From contig CAJXNJ010000007.1 of assembly GCA_913057145.1 (NCBI GenBank), positions 1 to 63,273 on the forward strand: a stretch of 63,273 nucleotides of DNA, read 5' to 3'. The translations under genes were made by a program, and so were the position numbers. Below the pieces are notes generated by a model. That model ran no database searches. It was not told the DNA's origin and saw only the letters and a list, made by a program, of their open reading frames with translations. This DNA is from an uncultured Ectothiorhodospiraceae bacterium. GTDB taxonomy: Bacteria; Pseudomonadota; Gammaproteobacteria; Nitrococcales; Nitrococcaceae. Each line of letters starts with the position of its first letter. The first letter of the stretch is position 1. Shown one piece after another: positions 43,707 through 53,666 of this stretch.

Positions 43707-45746
43707 ATGACCAACCCCTTGCTTGAGACTGAAGGTCTGCCCCGCTTTAATGCCATTGAGCCGGATCAGATTCAGCCGGCCATCGAGACGGTTCTGGCCG
43801 AGAATCGCCGGGCCATCTCGGCAATCACCGCTGAATCCGGGCCACCGACCTGGTACAGCCTGGTCGCCCCGTTGGAGCGACTTGAAGACCGACTCGAGAA
43901 GGCCTGGTCCCCGGTCTCGCATCTCAACGCCGTGATGAACAGTGAACCTCTGCGCGAGGCCTATAACGCCTGCATTCCCGCGCTTTCGGCCTACCACACC
44001 GAAATGGGTCAGAACTCAGCACTCTACGAGGCTTTCCGCAGCCTGGCCCAAAGCGATGTCTACGAGCAGATGGAACCGGCTCAGCAGCAGACGGTGGATA
44101 ACGCGCTGCGTGATTTTCGATTGGCCGGTGTCGCACTCGAGGACGAGGCCAAACAGCGGTATGCCGAGATTGCTGCGCGACTGGCCGAGCTCTCCTCGAA
44201 GTTCCAGGAAAACCTGCTGGATGCCACCGACGCCTGGCATCGGGACACCGCCGATCAGAGCGAACTGACCGGTATCCCGGAGTCAGCACTGGGTGTGATG
44301 CAGCAGAATGCCGAGCAGGCTGGCGCCAGCGGCTGGCGAGTCAGCCTGGATATGCCGGTTGTCCAGGCAGTACTGGCCTATGCAGAGAATCGCGAACTGC
44401 GCCGCGAGGTCTATGAAGCTTTCACCACCCGCGCCTCGGATACCGGCCCGCATGCCGGGCGCTGGGACAACCACCCGATCATGGCCGAGATCCTCGATCT
44501 GCGTCAGGAGCAAGCCGAGCTACTGGGCTTCGACAACTATGCCGAGCGGTCTTTGGCCGCGAAAATGGCCGACTCGCCCGAGGAGGTCATTCGCTTTCTC
44601 GAGAATCTCGCCGAACGCGCCCGGCCCGTTGCCGAACGGGAATACGCCGAGCTTCAGGCCTTCGCCAAGGAGACGGATGGACTGGATCGGCTGGAAGCCT
44701 GGGATGTCGGCTACTACAGCGAGAAGCTCCGCCAGCAACGCTTCGAGCTCTCACCAGAAGACCTTCGGCCCTATTTTCAGGCCGAGCGCGTCATGGCCGG
44801 CATGTTCGCCGTCGTGGAGAGACTGTTCGCCATTCATATCCGCGAGCGGGACGATATTGAGACCTGGCATCCGGATGTGCGTTTCTACGAAATCCACGAT
44901 AGCGAAGGCGATCTGCGCGGGCAGTTCTACACCGATCTCTACGCCCGCTCGCACAAACGCGGCGGTGCCTGGATGGCGACCTATCGCGGGCGACTGCGGC
45001 ATGAGGGGGCCTTGCAGACACCCGTGGCGTTTCTCACCTGCAATTTCACACCACCGGTGGGTGATAAGCCGGCACTGATCACCCATGACGAGGTCATCAC
45101 GCTCTTCCATGAGTTCGGCCATGGCCTGCATCACATGCTCACGCGGGTGGATGCCGCCAGTGTTGCCGGCATCAATGGCGTGGCCTGGGATGCCGTGGAG
45201 CTGCCCAGTCAGTTTCTGGAGAACTGGTGCTGGGAGCGTGAGGCCCTTGATCTGTTTGCCCGCCATCATGAGACCGGTGATCCCATCCCGGAAGCGCTCT
45301 TTGCACGCATGACAGCGGCCCGACACTTCCATGCGGCCATGCAGATGGTCCGGCAGCTTGAATTCTCGCTCTTTGATCTGCGCCTGCATGTCGAGCATGA
45401 CCGCGCGAGCGGCGAGCGCATCTTTGATCTGCTCGAAGAAGTCCGTGAGCAGGTGGCGGTGGTCCGGCCGCCGGCATTCAACCGCTTCCCCAACAGCTTT
45501 GCGCATATTTTTGCCGGTGGTTATGCGGCGGGCTACTACAGCTACAAATGGGCAGAAGTGTTATCCGCCGATGCCTTTGCCCGCTTCAGCGAAGAAGGGA
45601 TTTTCAACCCGGTCACAGGCCGCGCCTTCCTCGAGCATATTCTTGAGAAAGGTGGATCGGAGGATGCCGCCAAGCTCTTTCGTGACTTCCGCGGCCGCGA
45701 GCCGAGCATCGAGCCGCTGCTCAAAGCAAGCGGGCTGGCCGCCTGA
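43707..45746 (+). CDS. prlC: oligopeptidase A
   Basis: Zinc metallopeptidase of family M3 that degrades short peptides, including cleaved signal peptides. It has 679 residues, mostly helical. The active-site motif is HEFGHGLHHML near residues 470-480, with the third ligand Glu in the following helix (ELPSQFLENWCWE). Late substrate-binding Tyr/His residues are in AHIFAGGYAAGYYSYKWAE. No signal peptide is present, in line with a cytoplasmic enzyme. It is divergent from gor. Confidence 0.96.
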   Translation: MTNPLLETEGLPRFNAIEPDQIQPAIETVLAENRRAISAITAESGPPTWYSLVAPLERLEDRLEKAWSPVSHLNAVMNSEPLREAYNACIPALSAYHTEMGQNSALYEAFRSLAQSDVYEQMEPAQQQTVDNALRDFRLAGVALEDEAKQRYAEIAARLAELSSKFQENLLDATDAWHRDTADQSELTGIPESALGVMQQNAEQAGASGWRVSLDMPVVQAVLAYAENRELRREVYEAFTTRASDTGPHAGRWDNHPIMAEILDLRQEQAELLGFDNYAERSLAAKMADSPEEVIRFLENLAERARPVAEREYAELQAFAKETDGLDRLEAWDVGYYSEKLRQQRFELSPEDLRPYFQAERVMAGMFAVVERLFAIHIRERDDIETWHPDVRFYEIHDSEGDLRGQFYTDLYARSHKRGGAWMATYRGRLRHEGALQTPVAFLTCNFTPPVGDKPALITHDEVITLFHEFGHGLHHMLTRVDAASVAGINGVAWDAVELPSQFLENWCWEREALDLFARHHETGDPIPEALFARMTAARHFHAAMQMVRQLEFSLFDLRLHVEHDRASGERIFDLLEEVREQVAVVRPPAFNRFPNSFAHIFAGGYAAGYYSYKWAEVLSADAFARFSEEGIFNPVTGRAFLEHILEKGGSEDAAKLFRDFRGREPSIEPLLKASGLAA

Positions 45747-45764
45747 GCCGGCCCGCGCACTGCA

Positions 45765-45788
45765 GCCTGTCGGCAGGCACGATACAAT
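45765..45788 (+). promoter_or_regulatory. possible xthA promoter and small hairpin
   Basis: A -10-like TACAAT (45783-45788) lies 38 bases before the xthA GTG. A small hairpin GCCTG/CAGGC (45765-45769 with 45774-45778) overlaps the spacer; no T-run follows. The -35 region is a poor match. Confidence 0.28.
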
Positions 45789-45825
45789 CGCCTGATGCCC
45801 CAACACTGATCAGCGGAGACCGCCC

Positions 45826-46602
45826 GTGAAGCTCGCCTCCTGGAATGTGAATTCGCTCAATGTGCGCCTGCCACAGGTCCTCGACTGGCTGGCGAGTGCG
45901 CAGCCGGATGTCCTCGGCCTGCAGGAGACCAAACTCACGGATGAGAAATTCCCGGTCGAGGCAATCCGTGAGGCCGGGTATGAAGTCGCCTACAGCGGTC
46001 AGAAAACCTACAACGGCGTGGCAGTACTGGCACGCCAACCCATCAGCGATGTCGTGCTGGATATCCCGGGCTTTGAGGACCCGCAACGCCGGGTGCTTGC
46101 CGGCACCATTGGTGATCTGCGCTTCATCAATCTCTACGTCCCGAATGGCAAGGCGGTGGGGACCGATAAGTACGAATACAAGCTGGCCTGGCTTGGGCAT
46201 TTGCGCAAATGGCTCGCCGATGAATTAAAAGCCCATGAACAGGTCGTCGTGGTGGGAGATTTCAATATCGCCCCGACCGATGCCGATGTGCATGACCCCG
46301 AGGAGTGGCATGAGCAGATTCTCTGCTCCACGCCCGAGCGCGAAGCCCTTGAGGATATTCTCGAGCTGGGTTTCACCGACAGTTTCCGGCAGTTCGAACA
46401 GCCCGAGGCGAGTTTCTCGTGGTGGGATTATCGAATGAACAATTTCAAGCGCAACCGTGGGCTGCGCATTGATCTTGTCCTGACCAGTCCGGCTGCAACC
46501 GGGGCATTGACCGGCGGCTGGATCGATCGTGAGCCGAGAACCTGGGAGCGTCCCTCTGATCACACGCCTGTCGTTGCCGAGCTTGGCAACAGGGGGAGCT
46601 GA
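45826..46602 (+). CDS. xthA: exodeoxyribonuclease III / AP endonuclease
   Basis: Cleaves abasic sites and removes blocked 3' ends in base-excision repair. It has 258 residues, starting with GTG at 45826 behind a GGAG element. The EEP-fold catalytic set is visible: WNVNSLNVR (metal Asn), [10 protein letters not shown] (Glu), [16 protein letters not shown] (Asp and Asn), and the final DHTPVVAEL (Asp-His). The C-terminal [20 protein letters not shown] matches the ExoIII group. ubiD follows after 5 bases. Confidence 0.96.
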   Translation: MKLASWNVNSLNVRLPQVLDWLASAQPDVLGLQETKLTDEKFPVEAIREAGYEVAYSGQKTYNGVAVLARQPISDVVLDIPGFEDPQRRVLAGTIGDLRFINLYVPNGKAVGTDKYEYKLAWLGHLRKWLADELKAHEQVVVVGDFNIAPTDADVHDPEEWHEQILCSTPEREALEDILELGFTDSFRQFEQPEASFSWWDYRMNNFKRNRGLRIDLVLTSPAATGALTGGWIDREPRTWERPSDHTPVVAELGNRGS

Positions 46603-46607
46603 GCCAC

Positions 46608-48086
46608 ATGCAATACAAGGACCTGCGAGATTTCATCCAGCAACTCGAGTCCCGGGGCGAGCTGAAACGGGTTGGCACCGAAATTGATCCCAATCTCGAG
46701 ATGACCGAAATCTGCGATCGCACCCTGCGCCGTCGCGGGCCGGCCATTTTGTTTGAAAACCCCAAGGGCCATGAGATACCGGTACTCGGCAATCTCTTTG
46801 GCACACCCGAGCGCGTGGCGCTGGGCATGGGGGCAGAAAATGTTGAAGCGCTGCGTGAAATCGGCGAACTGCTCGCCTTTTTAAAATCGCCCGAGCCACC
46901 AAAAGGCATGCGCGAGGCCTGGCAGAACCTGCCGGTCTTTCGCAAAGTCCTGGATATGGCGCCCAAGGTCCGCCGCAGCGCCCCCTGCCAGAAAAATGTC
47001 ATCGAGGGTGATGATGTCGATCTGGGGGAGCTGCCCATTCAGACCTGCTGGCCCGGTGATGCCGGACCGCTCATCACCTGGGCACTCGTTATCACCCGCG
47101 GGCCAGGGCAGAAACGTCAGAACCTCGGCATCTATCGCCAGCAGGTCATCGGCCGCAATCGGGTCATCATGCGCTGGCTGTCGCATCGCGGCGGAGCCCT
47201 TGATTTTCGCGACTGGCAACAGGCTCATCCCGGCGAGCCCTTCCCGATTGCCGTGGCACTCGGTGCCGACCCGGCGACCCTGCTGGGCGCGGTAACCCCG
47301 GTACCCGACAGCCTCTCGGAATACGCGTTCGCCGGATTGCTGCGGGGCAGCCGCACCGAACTGGTCAATTGCATCGGCTCCGATCTTCAGGTCCCGGCGT
47401 CGGCCGAGATTGTCCTTGAAGGGCATATTCACCCGGACGACATGGCTCCGGAAGGACCGTTCGGCGATCACACCGGCTACTACAACGAAGTGGATGATTT
47501 CCCGGTGTTCACCATTGATCGCATCACACATCGTGATGACCCGATCTACCACAGCACCTATACCGGACGGCCACCGGATGAGCCGGCTGTGCTCGGTGTG
47601 GCACTGAATGAAGTCTTCGTGCCCATTCTCCAGCGCCAGTTCCCGGAAATCGTGGACTTTTACCTGCCGCCGGAAGGCTGCAGCTATCGCATGGCCGTGG
47701 TCACCATGCGTAAGCAGTATCCCGGGCATGCCAAGCGCGTCATGATGGGCGTCTGGTCGTTTCTTCGGCAGTTCATGTACACCAAGTTCATTATCGTCGC
47801 CGATGATGATGTGAACGCCCGCAGCTGGGAGGATGTCATCTGGGCCATGACAACGCGTATGGATCCGGCCCGCGATACCGTCATGGTGGAGAACACCCCC
47901 ATCGACTATCTCGATTTTGCCTCCCCGGTCTCGGGTCTTGGTTCAAAAATCGGTTTTGATGCCACCAGCAAATGGCCGGGTGAGACCGATCGCGAATGGG
48001 GTCGGGCCATCGTAATGGATGAAGCGGTCAAACAGCGTGTTGACGGCCTTTGGGACGAACTTGGCATTGATGGAGACGCGCAATGA
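46608..48086 (+). CDS. ubiD: 3-octaprenyl-4-hydroxybenzoate carboxy-lyase
   Basis: Decarboxylates the prenylated 4-hydroxybenzoate ring in ubiquinone synthesis, using prenylated FMN supplied by UbiX (not in this window). It has 492 residues. Active-site elements are visible: the [19 protein letters not shown] region, the Glu in [11 protein letters not shown], and [20 protein letters not shown]. It overlaps the following reductase by 4 bases. With ubiA and ubiC earlier it is the third ubiquinone enzyme here. Confidence 0.97.
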   Translation: MQYKDLRDFIQQLESRGELKRVGTEIDPNLEMTEICDRTLRRRGPAILFENPKGHEIPVLGNLFGTPERVALGMGAENVEALREIGELLAFLKSPEPPKGMREAWQNLPVFRKVLDMAPKVRRSAPCQKNVIEGDDVDLGELPIQTCWPGDAGPLITWALVITRGPGQKRQNLGIYRQQVIGRNRVIMRWLSHRGGALDFRDWQQAHPGEPFPIAVALGADPATLLGAVTPVPDSLSEYAFAGLLRGSRTELVNCIGSDLQVPASAEIVLEGHIHPDDMAPEGPFGDHTGYYNEVDDFPVFTIDRITHRDDPIYHSTYTGRPPDEPAVLGVALNEVFVPILQRQFPEIVDFYLPPEGCSYRMAVVTMRKQYPGHAKRVMMGVWSFLRQFMYTKFIIVADDDVNARSWEDVIWAMTTRMDPARDTVMVENTPIDYLDFASPVSGLGSKIGFDATSKWPGETDREWGRAIVMDEAVKQRVDGLWDELGIDGDAQ

Positions 48087-49096
48087 GCTATCAGGTGCAA
48101 ATCGCCGACACCGATCATCAGTTTGAAGTTGAAGCCGACGAATCCATTATCGATGCGGCCATGCGCGCCGGGCTGATGCTGCCTTACAGCTGTCGCAGCG
48201 GGACTTGCGGCACCTGCATGGGCCAGGTGATGGAAGGACAAATCCATTACCCGGATGGATTGCCACCGGCCATCGACCCTGATCAGGACGGCGAGGGCAA
48301 GGCACTTTTCTGCCAGGCACGTGCCGATAGCGATCTGGTCATACAGGTGGGCGAAGTCCGCGAAGCCGGTGATATCCAACCACAACGCCTCCCGGCCCGG
48401 GTTGAGCGCATTGAAGAATGCGCGCCGGATGTCCGGCGACTGTTTTTAAAACTGCCCCGGGACAAGCGACTGCCTTTTCTCGCCGGTCAGTACATCGATT
48501 TTCTGCTACGAGGCGGCCAACGGCGCAGTTTCTCGCTCGCCAATGCCCCGCATGATGACGAGTGGCTTGAGCTGCATATCCGCCATCTCCCCGGCGGGGT
48601 CTTCTCCGGTCATGTCTTCAATGACATGAAAGAGGGTGCACTGCTGCGCTTCGAAGGCCCGCTCGGCAATTTCTTTCTGCGTGAAGACAGTGACCGGCCG
48701 ATGATCCTGATCGGCGGCGGCACGGGATTCGGGCCCATTAAGGGTATTGTTGAGCATGCCCTGCATCTGGGTGTCACCCGGCCGATGCATGTCTACTGGG
48801 GCGCTCGGGCAAAGGTTGACCTCTACCTCGATGAGCTGCCGGAACGCTGGGCATCCGAGCATGCAAACATCCACTACACGCCCGTGCTCTCCGAGCCGGC
48901 CGCCGATGATCAATGGAGTGGTGCAACGGGCTTCGTGCACGAAAAGGTTCTTGCCGACCACCCGGATCTCAGCGGACATGATGTCTATATGAGCGGGCCG
49001 CCACCGATGATCAACGCGGCACGTGAGGGCTTCATCGCAGCAGGGCTACCCGCTGATCATCTGTATTATGATTCGTTCGAAGCGGCGCCAGAGTAG
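48083..49096 (+). CDS. 2Fe-2S ferredoxin-NAD(P)H flavin reductase
   Basis: A 337-residue protein with an N-terminal plant-type ferredoxin domain (Cys37, Cys42, Cys45 and Cys77) and a C-terminal ferredoxin reductase module. The flavin-binding [10 protein letters not shown] is near residue 154, the NAD(P) site [15 protein letters not shown] near 212, and the terminal YYDSFE is typical. It resembles proteins annotated as CDP-6-deoxy-delta-3,4-glucoseen reductase. Its 4-base overlap with ubiD parallels the E. coli ubiD-fre pair. Supply of reduced flavin for prenyl-FMN is a fair inference, and the sugar-reductase name probably misleads. Confidence 0.85.
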   Translation: MSYQVQIADTDHQFEVEADESIIDAAMRAGLMLPYSCRSGTCGTCMGQVMEGQIHYPDGLPPAIDPDQDGEGKALFCQARADSDLVIQVGEVREAGDIQPQRLPARVERIEECAPDVRRLFLKLPRDKRLPFLAGQYIDFLLRGGQRRSFSLANAPHDDEWLELHIRHLPGGVFSGHVFNDMKEGALLRFEGPLGNFFLREDSDRPMILIGGGTGFGPIKGIVEHALHLGVTRPMHVYWGARAKVDLYLDELPERWASEHANIHYTPVLSEPAADDQWSGATGFVHEKVLADHPDLSGHDVYMSGPPPMINAAREGFIAAGLPADHLYYDSFEAAPE

Positions 49097-49127
49097 CGCT
49101 CTGCGATTCAATCCGGAGGGAAGCCTG

Positions 49128-49886
49128 ATGCCGACAACCCGCCTGCTGCCCGCACTGCTTGCTGTCGTCCTGCTCACCGGTTGCGCCAGCAATGGGGGCT
49201 CGGCCAATGCTGATGACCCGATCGAGGGCTTTAACCGTGGGGTCTACAGCTTCAACGAAGGCCTCGATACCTACGCCCTGGAGCCAGCCAGCAAGGGCTG
49301 GACGGCCGTGACCTCCTCAGAGGTGCGCGACAGTGTCGATAATTTCTTCGACAACCTGGAATCCCCCGGTTATATCCTCAACAACATTCTCCAGGGCAAA
49401 CCCGTGGATGCGGGTCGCGAGACCTTTCGTTTCGTGCTCAACAGCACCGTCGGGCTGCTCGGACTGTTTGATCCGGCCGCTGCCTGGTTTGGCGTTGAGG
49501 GACGTGCCGAGGATTTCGGGCAGACACTCGGGGTCTGGGGAGCGGATGATGGACCCTACCTGGTCGTACCGCTGTTCGGCCCCTCCGGTGCCCGGGATGT
49601 CACGCAGTACCCGGTGGCCTACTACACCAATGTTCTCACTTATGTAACGCTCGATACCCTGAGCTTTGGCGCACTCACCGCCGTCAACGTGGTCAACAGC
49701 CGGGCACTCATGGAGGATGCCGCGCGCTTCCGAGATGATGCAGCGGTCGATCCGTATGTCTTCACCCGTTCGGCCTATCGTCAATATCGACAGAACGCTG
49801 TCTATGACGGCAATCCACCGCTGGACGATGACCCCTACACCGATTTCTTCGAGGAGATGGAGGACGACGGCTCGCCGGAGGGCTAG
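49128..49886 (+). CDS. mlaA: MlaA (VacJ) phospholipid-transport lipoprotein
   Basis: Outer-membrane lipoprotein that removes phospholipids from the outer leaflet and passes them to the Mla pathway. It has 252 residues from ATG 49128, with GGAGGG 8 bases upstream. The lipobox LLTGC ends at Cys19. Family segments: DPIEGFNRGVYSFNE, VDNFFDNLESPGYILNNILQG, FVLNSTVGLLGLFD, DFGQTLGVWGADDGPYLVVPLFGPS. Other mla genes are not here. Its stop abuts that of the facing HNH gene. Confidence 0.95.
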   Translation: MPTTRLLPALLAVVLLTGCASNGGSANADDPIEGFNRGVYSFNEGLDTYALEPASKGWTAVTSSEVRDSVDNFFDNLESPGYILNNILQGKPVDAGRETFRFVLNSTVGLLGLFDPAAAWFGVEGRAEDFGQTLGVWGADDGPYLVVPLFGPSGARDVTQYPVAYYTNVLTYVTLDTLSFGALTAVNVVNSRALMEDAARFRDDAAVDPYVFTRSAYRQYRQNAVYDGNPPLDDDPYTDFFEEMEDDGSPEG

Positions 49887-50510
49887 TCAGCCATCAAGCG
49901 CGCCTGCCAGCTCGGCCTGCTGTTCAAGCCGCAGCCGCAGAGGGCTTCGGCGCGGGAAATGCGCGCGCAGGAATTCCATCTGATCGGCAAGGATGCGCCG
50001 ACCCTGCAGATAGACATATTCGGCATGTGTTGGCGCAAACGGCACGGCGAGCAGTTGCATACCCGCCTGCTCCGGGGTGCGATTGCCCTTGAGGTTGTTG
50101 CAGCGCTTGCAGGCCGTCACTACGTTGGTCCAGACATCCTCGCCACCTCGACTGATGGGCTTGACGTGATCCCGTGAGAGCTCACTGCCGCGACGGGACT
50201 CACCGCAGTACAGACAAAGATGGTCATCGCGCTTGAACAGCGTCTGATTGTTCAGGGGTGGCACATAGCCGGGGTTGCCCTTGAGGCTTGCCTGCATGGC
50301 CCCCGCCGTGGCGATGATGGAGTTCACGTCAACGACGCTGCGTTTGCCGCTGCGTGCGTTATAGCCACCGTGAATGCGATAGAGACTCTGACCGCAGGTG
50401 TAGGCCACCTGGTCGAGGTGATAAAGCCGAACCGCGTCCTGGTAAGTAATCCACTCCAGTGGCATGCCCGAGACATCGGTCCGCAAGATGGGGTGCTGCA
50501 GCGTAATCAC
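49887..50510 (-). CDS. HNH endonuclease family protein
   Basis: A 207-residue protein with an HNH domain near residues 95-145: LCLYCGE, then LSRDHVKPISRGGEDVWTNVV and CKRCNNLKGNRTPEQAGM. The Cys pairs (CxxC twice) hold a structural zinc, and Asp-His with a later Asn/His form the HNH site. The N-terminal part is an uncharacterised conserved region (DVSGMPLEWITYQDAVRLYHLDQV). It starts with GTG at 50510. Similar stand-alone HNH genes occur widely in proteobacterial core genomes, with no known role. No methyltransferase or other restriction gene lies nearby. Confidence 0.85.
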   Translation of the reverse strand: MITLQHPILRTDVSGMPLEWITYQDAVRLYHLDQVAYTCGQSLYRIHGGYNARSGKRSVVDVNSIIATAGAMQASLKGNPGYVPPLNNQTLFKRDDHLCLYCGESRRGSELSRDHVKPISRGGEDVWTNVVTACKRCNNLKGNRTPEQAGMQLLAVPFAPTHAEYVYLQGRRILADQMEFLRAHFPRRSPLRLRLEQQAELAGALDG

Positions 50511-50719
50511 GCTTTTGCCCTCTCAACTTACGCCAGTATCGCGCTGTGCGCTTGACTGATTCAGATCATCTAACGAATTCAGCCTATGATGCAAGCATGA
50601 CGGCTTGATGACGCTGCGGCGATAATCCCGATACAAGCTGGGATGATTCGTATTTAATATGCTGTAGAATCGCCGATCCGCCGAAGAAAAACGACGGCAC
50701 GAGGACAGGAGGCAACCGG
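50511..50719. other. intergenic region upstream of pntAA
   Basis: A 209-base divergent gap between the HNH gene and pntAA. It is AT-rich near 50645-50670 (TATTTAATAT and TAGAAT), where a -10 box is likely, but no convincing paired -35 was found. An inverted repeat ATCCC/GGGAT (50624-50628 and 50640-50644) could be an operator. AGGAGG at 50706-50711 is the pntAA ribosome binding site. No small ORF or RNA gene was recognised. Confidence 0.4.
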
Positions 50720-51850
50720 ATGAGTATCACCATCGCCGTACCCAAGGAAACGGCCAACGGAGAACGCCGTGTCGCGGTCGTTCCGAGCGTGCTCAAGCTC
50801 ATGGACAAACTCGGGGTAGCCGTGCGCATGCAGCATGGCGCCGGCGAGGCCGCGGGCTTCACGGATGACCTCTACGAGGGTGTCACCTGGGCGGATTCCA
50901 CCGAAGAACTCTACAAAGGCGCTGACATCGTCCTGCGTGTACAACCCCCCAGCGTAGAAGAAGCCGGCAAGCTCCCCGAGTCGAGCCTGCTGCTGAGCTT
51001 CCTCACCCCCTATGAGGGCGACAAACGCATTCAGAACCTGCAGAAACGGCGGGTGACGAGCTTCGCACTCGAGCTGGTGCCGCGGATCACGCGCGCACAG
51101 TCGATTGACGCGCTCTCCTCGCAGGCAAATATCGCCGGCTATAAATGCGCGCTACTGGCCGCGAGTCTGAGCCCGAAACTCTTCCCCATGCTGACCACGG
51201 CGGCCGGCACGGTCCGCCCGGCACGTGTCGTTGTCGTAGGTGCCGGTGTCGCCGGGCTGCAGGCCATCGCCACGGCCAAGCGTCTCGGCGCTATTGTCGA
51301 GGCTTATGATGTGCGCTCAGCCACCAAGGAGCAGGTTGAGTCGCTCGGCGGCAAATTCATTGATACCGGCGTCAGTGCCGAGGGTGAGGGTGGCTATGCC
51401 CGCGAACTCACCGAAGAAGAGAAGGCACAACAGGCCGAGGTCCTGGCCAAGCATATCGCCCAGGCCGATGCCGTGGTCACGACCGCTGCCATCCCCGGCC
51501 GCGCCGCGCCGAAAATTATCGACAAGGCCACGGTGGAGCGTATGAAAGCCGGTGCGGTGATTGTCGATATGGCGGCCGAAACCGGTGGCAACTGCGAGCT
51601 CACCGAGGCCGGCAAAGAAGTCACCCATCAGGGTGTCACGATCGCCGGGCCCAAGAACATTCCCAGCATGGCCGCAACGCATGCCAGTGAGATGTATGCA
51701 CGCAACCTGCATAACCTGCTCGCCCTGCTGATCAAGGACGGCGAGATTCAGCTCGATTGGGACGATCAGGTCGTCGCCGACAGCTGCCTGACGCATGATG
51801 GCGAAATCCGGCATGCGCCCACCCGCGAGCGCATGGAAGGAGGCAAATAA
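50720..51850 (+). CDS. pntAA: NAD(P) transhydrogenase subunit alpha-1 (domain I)
   Basis: Soluble NAD(H)-binding domain I of the proton-translocating transhydrogenase. It has 376 residues. Features shared with alanine dehydrogenase: the N-terminal VPKETANGERRVAVVP, the RQD-type loop region around SIDALSSQANIAGYKC, and the NAD fold VVVGAGVAGLQAIATAKRLGA near 172-192. The alpha subunit is split into two genes, unlike the single PntA of E. coli. It overlaps pntAB by one base (TAATG). Confidence 0.96.
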   Translation: MSITIAVPKETANGERRVAVVPSVLKLMDKLGVAVRMQHGAGEAAGFTDDLYEGVTWADSTEELYKGADIVLRVQPPSVEEAGKLPESSLLLSFLTPYEGDKRIQNLQKRRVTSFALELVPRITRAQSIDALSSQANIAGYKCALLAASLSPKLFPMLTTAAGTVRPARVVVVGAGVAGLQAIATAKRLGAIVEAYDVRSATKEQVESLGGKFIDTGVSAEGEGGYARELTEEEKAQQAEVLAKHIAQADAVVTTAAIPGRAAPKIIDKATVERMKAGAVIVDMAAETGGNCELTEAGKEVTHQGVTIAGPKNIPSMAATHASEMYARNLHNLLALLIKDGEIQLDWDDQVVADSCLTHDGEIRHAPTRERMEGGK

Positions 51851-52155
51851 TGGCAATCGAAGGTTTTGTCGCAATCTATATCTTCATGCTGGCGGCATTC
51901 GCCGGCTTTGAGGTGATCTCTCGTGTGCCGGTCATCCTGCACACCCCGCTGATGTCCGGCTCCAACTTTGTCCACGGCATCGTCGTGGTCGGCGCCATGG
52001 TGGTGCTCGGGCACGCTGAGAGCGTGGCTGAACAGGTGGTCGGCTTTATTGCCGTGGTGCTTGCGGCAGGTAACGCCGTCGGCGGCTACGTTGTCACCGA
52101 ACGCATGCTCGAGATGTTCAAGAGCAAGGATGAGCAGAAGAAGGGGGCCGAATAA
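51850..52155 (+). CDS. pntAB: NAD(P) transhydrogenase subunit alpha-2 (membrane part)
   Basis: A 101-residue membrane protein with three helices, matching the C-terminal membrane part of E. coli PntA. The conserved stretch YIFMLAAFAGFEVISRVPVILHTPLMSGSN includes the proton-path region shared with PntB. It overlaps pntAA by one base and pntB by one base. Confidence 0.96.
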   Translation: MAIEGFVAIYIFMLAAFAGFEVISRVPVILHTPLMSGSNFVHGIVVVGAMVVLGHAESVAEQVVGFIAVVLAAGNAVGGYVVTERMLEMFKSKDEQKKGAE

Positions 52156-53648
52156 TGAATTTCATCGTTCAGCTGACTTATCTGCTCGCCGCCGTTCTTT
52201 TCATCCTTGGCCTCAAGGCCATGAGTTCGCCGAAGACGGCGCGTAAGGGCATTATCTGGGCCGGTGTCGGCATGGTGCTGGCAACGCTGGTGACGTTCGT
52301 ACACCCGGCGGTCCATGGCTTTACCAATTACCTGCTCATCATCATCGCCATTGCCGTTGCCGGCGCCCTTGCCTGGTGGTCGGGACGACGGGTTGCGATG
52401 ACCGAGATGCCGCAGATGGTGGCGCTCTACAACGGCATGGGTGGCGGTGCCGCCGCCGCCATTGCCGGCGTGGAGATGCTGCGGGCATTGCGCACCGCAC
52501 CGGCGGATTTCCGGGCCCAGGCAGAGGCGCTCGCCGCTGATGCCAATATCAGTATGGCTGCTGCGGAAGCCGCACTGCGCGCCGAAGGCGTTGCCAGTGC
52601 CAGTATCGCAGGCGGGCTTGGAGCCGATGTGGCGATCCTCGCCATTCTGGGCGCGCTGATCGGCACCGTAGCTTTCTCGGGCTCCCTGGTGGCCTGGGCC
52701 AAGCTCGATGGCCGGATGAAACGCAACAGCCTGGTGCCCGCGCAGCAGCTTGTGAACATCGTCATCTTCGCCCTTGCCGTGATCTTCGGCATCATGACTT
52801 TCTTCACCGACAGCATTGCCGTTGTGGTCATTTTCTTTGCCCTGGGCCTGCTCTTTGGTGTGTTTGTCGCCGTGCCGATCGGTGGCGCCGACATGCCGGT
52901 GATCATTTCGCTATTCAACGCGCTGACCGGCCTCGCCGTCGCCTTTGAGGGCTATGCCATCGGCAACCCGGCGATGATCATTGCCGGCACGGTGGTGGGT
53001 GCCGCTGGCACACTCCTGACCCAGCTCATGGCCAAGGCCATGAACCGGCCGATCACCAACGTGCTGTTTGCCGGTTGGGGCGCGACCGAAGGCGCCAGCA
53101 GCGAAGGCCCGGAAGGTGAGATGCAGGACATCTCCGCCGAAGACGCCGGCATCATGATGGCCTATGCCGAGCGTGTGGTGATCGTCCCCGGATACGGCAT
53201 GGCGGTTGCGCAGGCTCAGCACAAGATCTGGGAGCTGGTTGAGCTGCTGCAGGATCGTGGGGTGGATGTGAAATTCGCCATCCATCCGGTGGCCGGCCGT
53301 ATGCCCGGTCACATGAACGTGCTGCTGGCCGAAGCGGGCGTCCCCTACGACATGATCTACGATATGGAAGACATCAACGAGGATTTCGCCGCAACGGATA
53401 TCGCCGTTGTCATCGGCGCCAACGATGTCGTCAATCCGGCAGCCCGTGACGATCCGTCCAGTCCGATTTACGGCATGCCGATTCTCAATGTCGATGCCGC
53501 CGAGAATGTGCTCGTCATCAAGCGCGGACGCGGCGCCGGATTCTCCGGTGTGGAAAATGCGCTGTTCTTTGGCGAGAACACTCGGATGGTCTTCGGCGAC
53601 GGCCAGAAAGTGGCCGGCAGCATGGTACAGGCCGTCAAGGGCCTCTAA
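52155..53648 (+). CDS. pntB: NAD(P) transhydrogenase subunit beta
   Basis: Membrane domain II and NADP(H)-binding domain III. It has 497 residues: about eight or nine helices to residue 290, then the soluble domain with VIVPGYGMAVAQAQHKI and the inverted NADP site (VIGANDVVNPAA, LVIKRGRGAGFSGV). The complex uses the proton gradient to drive NADH-to-NADPH transfer, which would support GltBD and glutathione reductase. The 142-residue gene follows after 18 bases. Confidence 0.97.
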   Translation: MNFIVQLTYLLAAVLFILGLKAMSSPKTARKGIIWAGVGMVLATLVTFVHPAVHGFTNYLLIIIAIAVAGALAWWSGRRVAMTEMPQMVALYNGMGGGAAAAIAGVEMLRALRTAPADFRAQAEALAADANISMAAAEAALRAEGVASASIAGGLGADVAILAILGALIGTVAFSGSLVAWAKLDGRMKRNSLVPAQQLVNIVIFALAVIFGIMTFFTDSIAVVVIFFALGLLFGVFVAVPIGGADMPVIISLFNALTGLAVAFEGYAIGNPAMIIAGTVVGAAGTLLTQLMAKAMNRPITNVLFAGWGATEGASSEGPEGEMQDISAEDAGIMMAYAERVVIVPGYGMAVAQAQHKIWELVELLQDRGVDVKFAIHPVAGRMPGHMNVLLAEAGVPYDMIYDMEDINEDFAATDIAVVIGANDVVNPAARDDPSSPIYGMPILNVDAAENVLVIKRGRGAGFSGVENALFFGENTRMVFGDGQKVAGSMVQAVKGL

Positions 53649-53666
53649 CGCAGAAAGGATGCAGCG

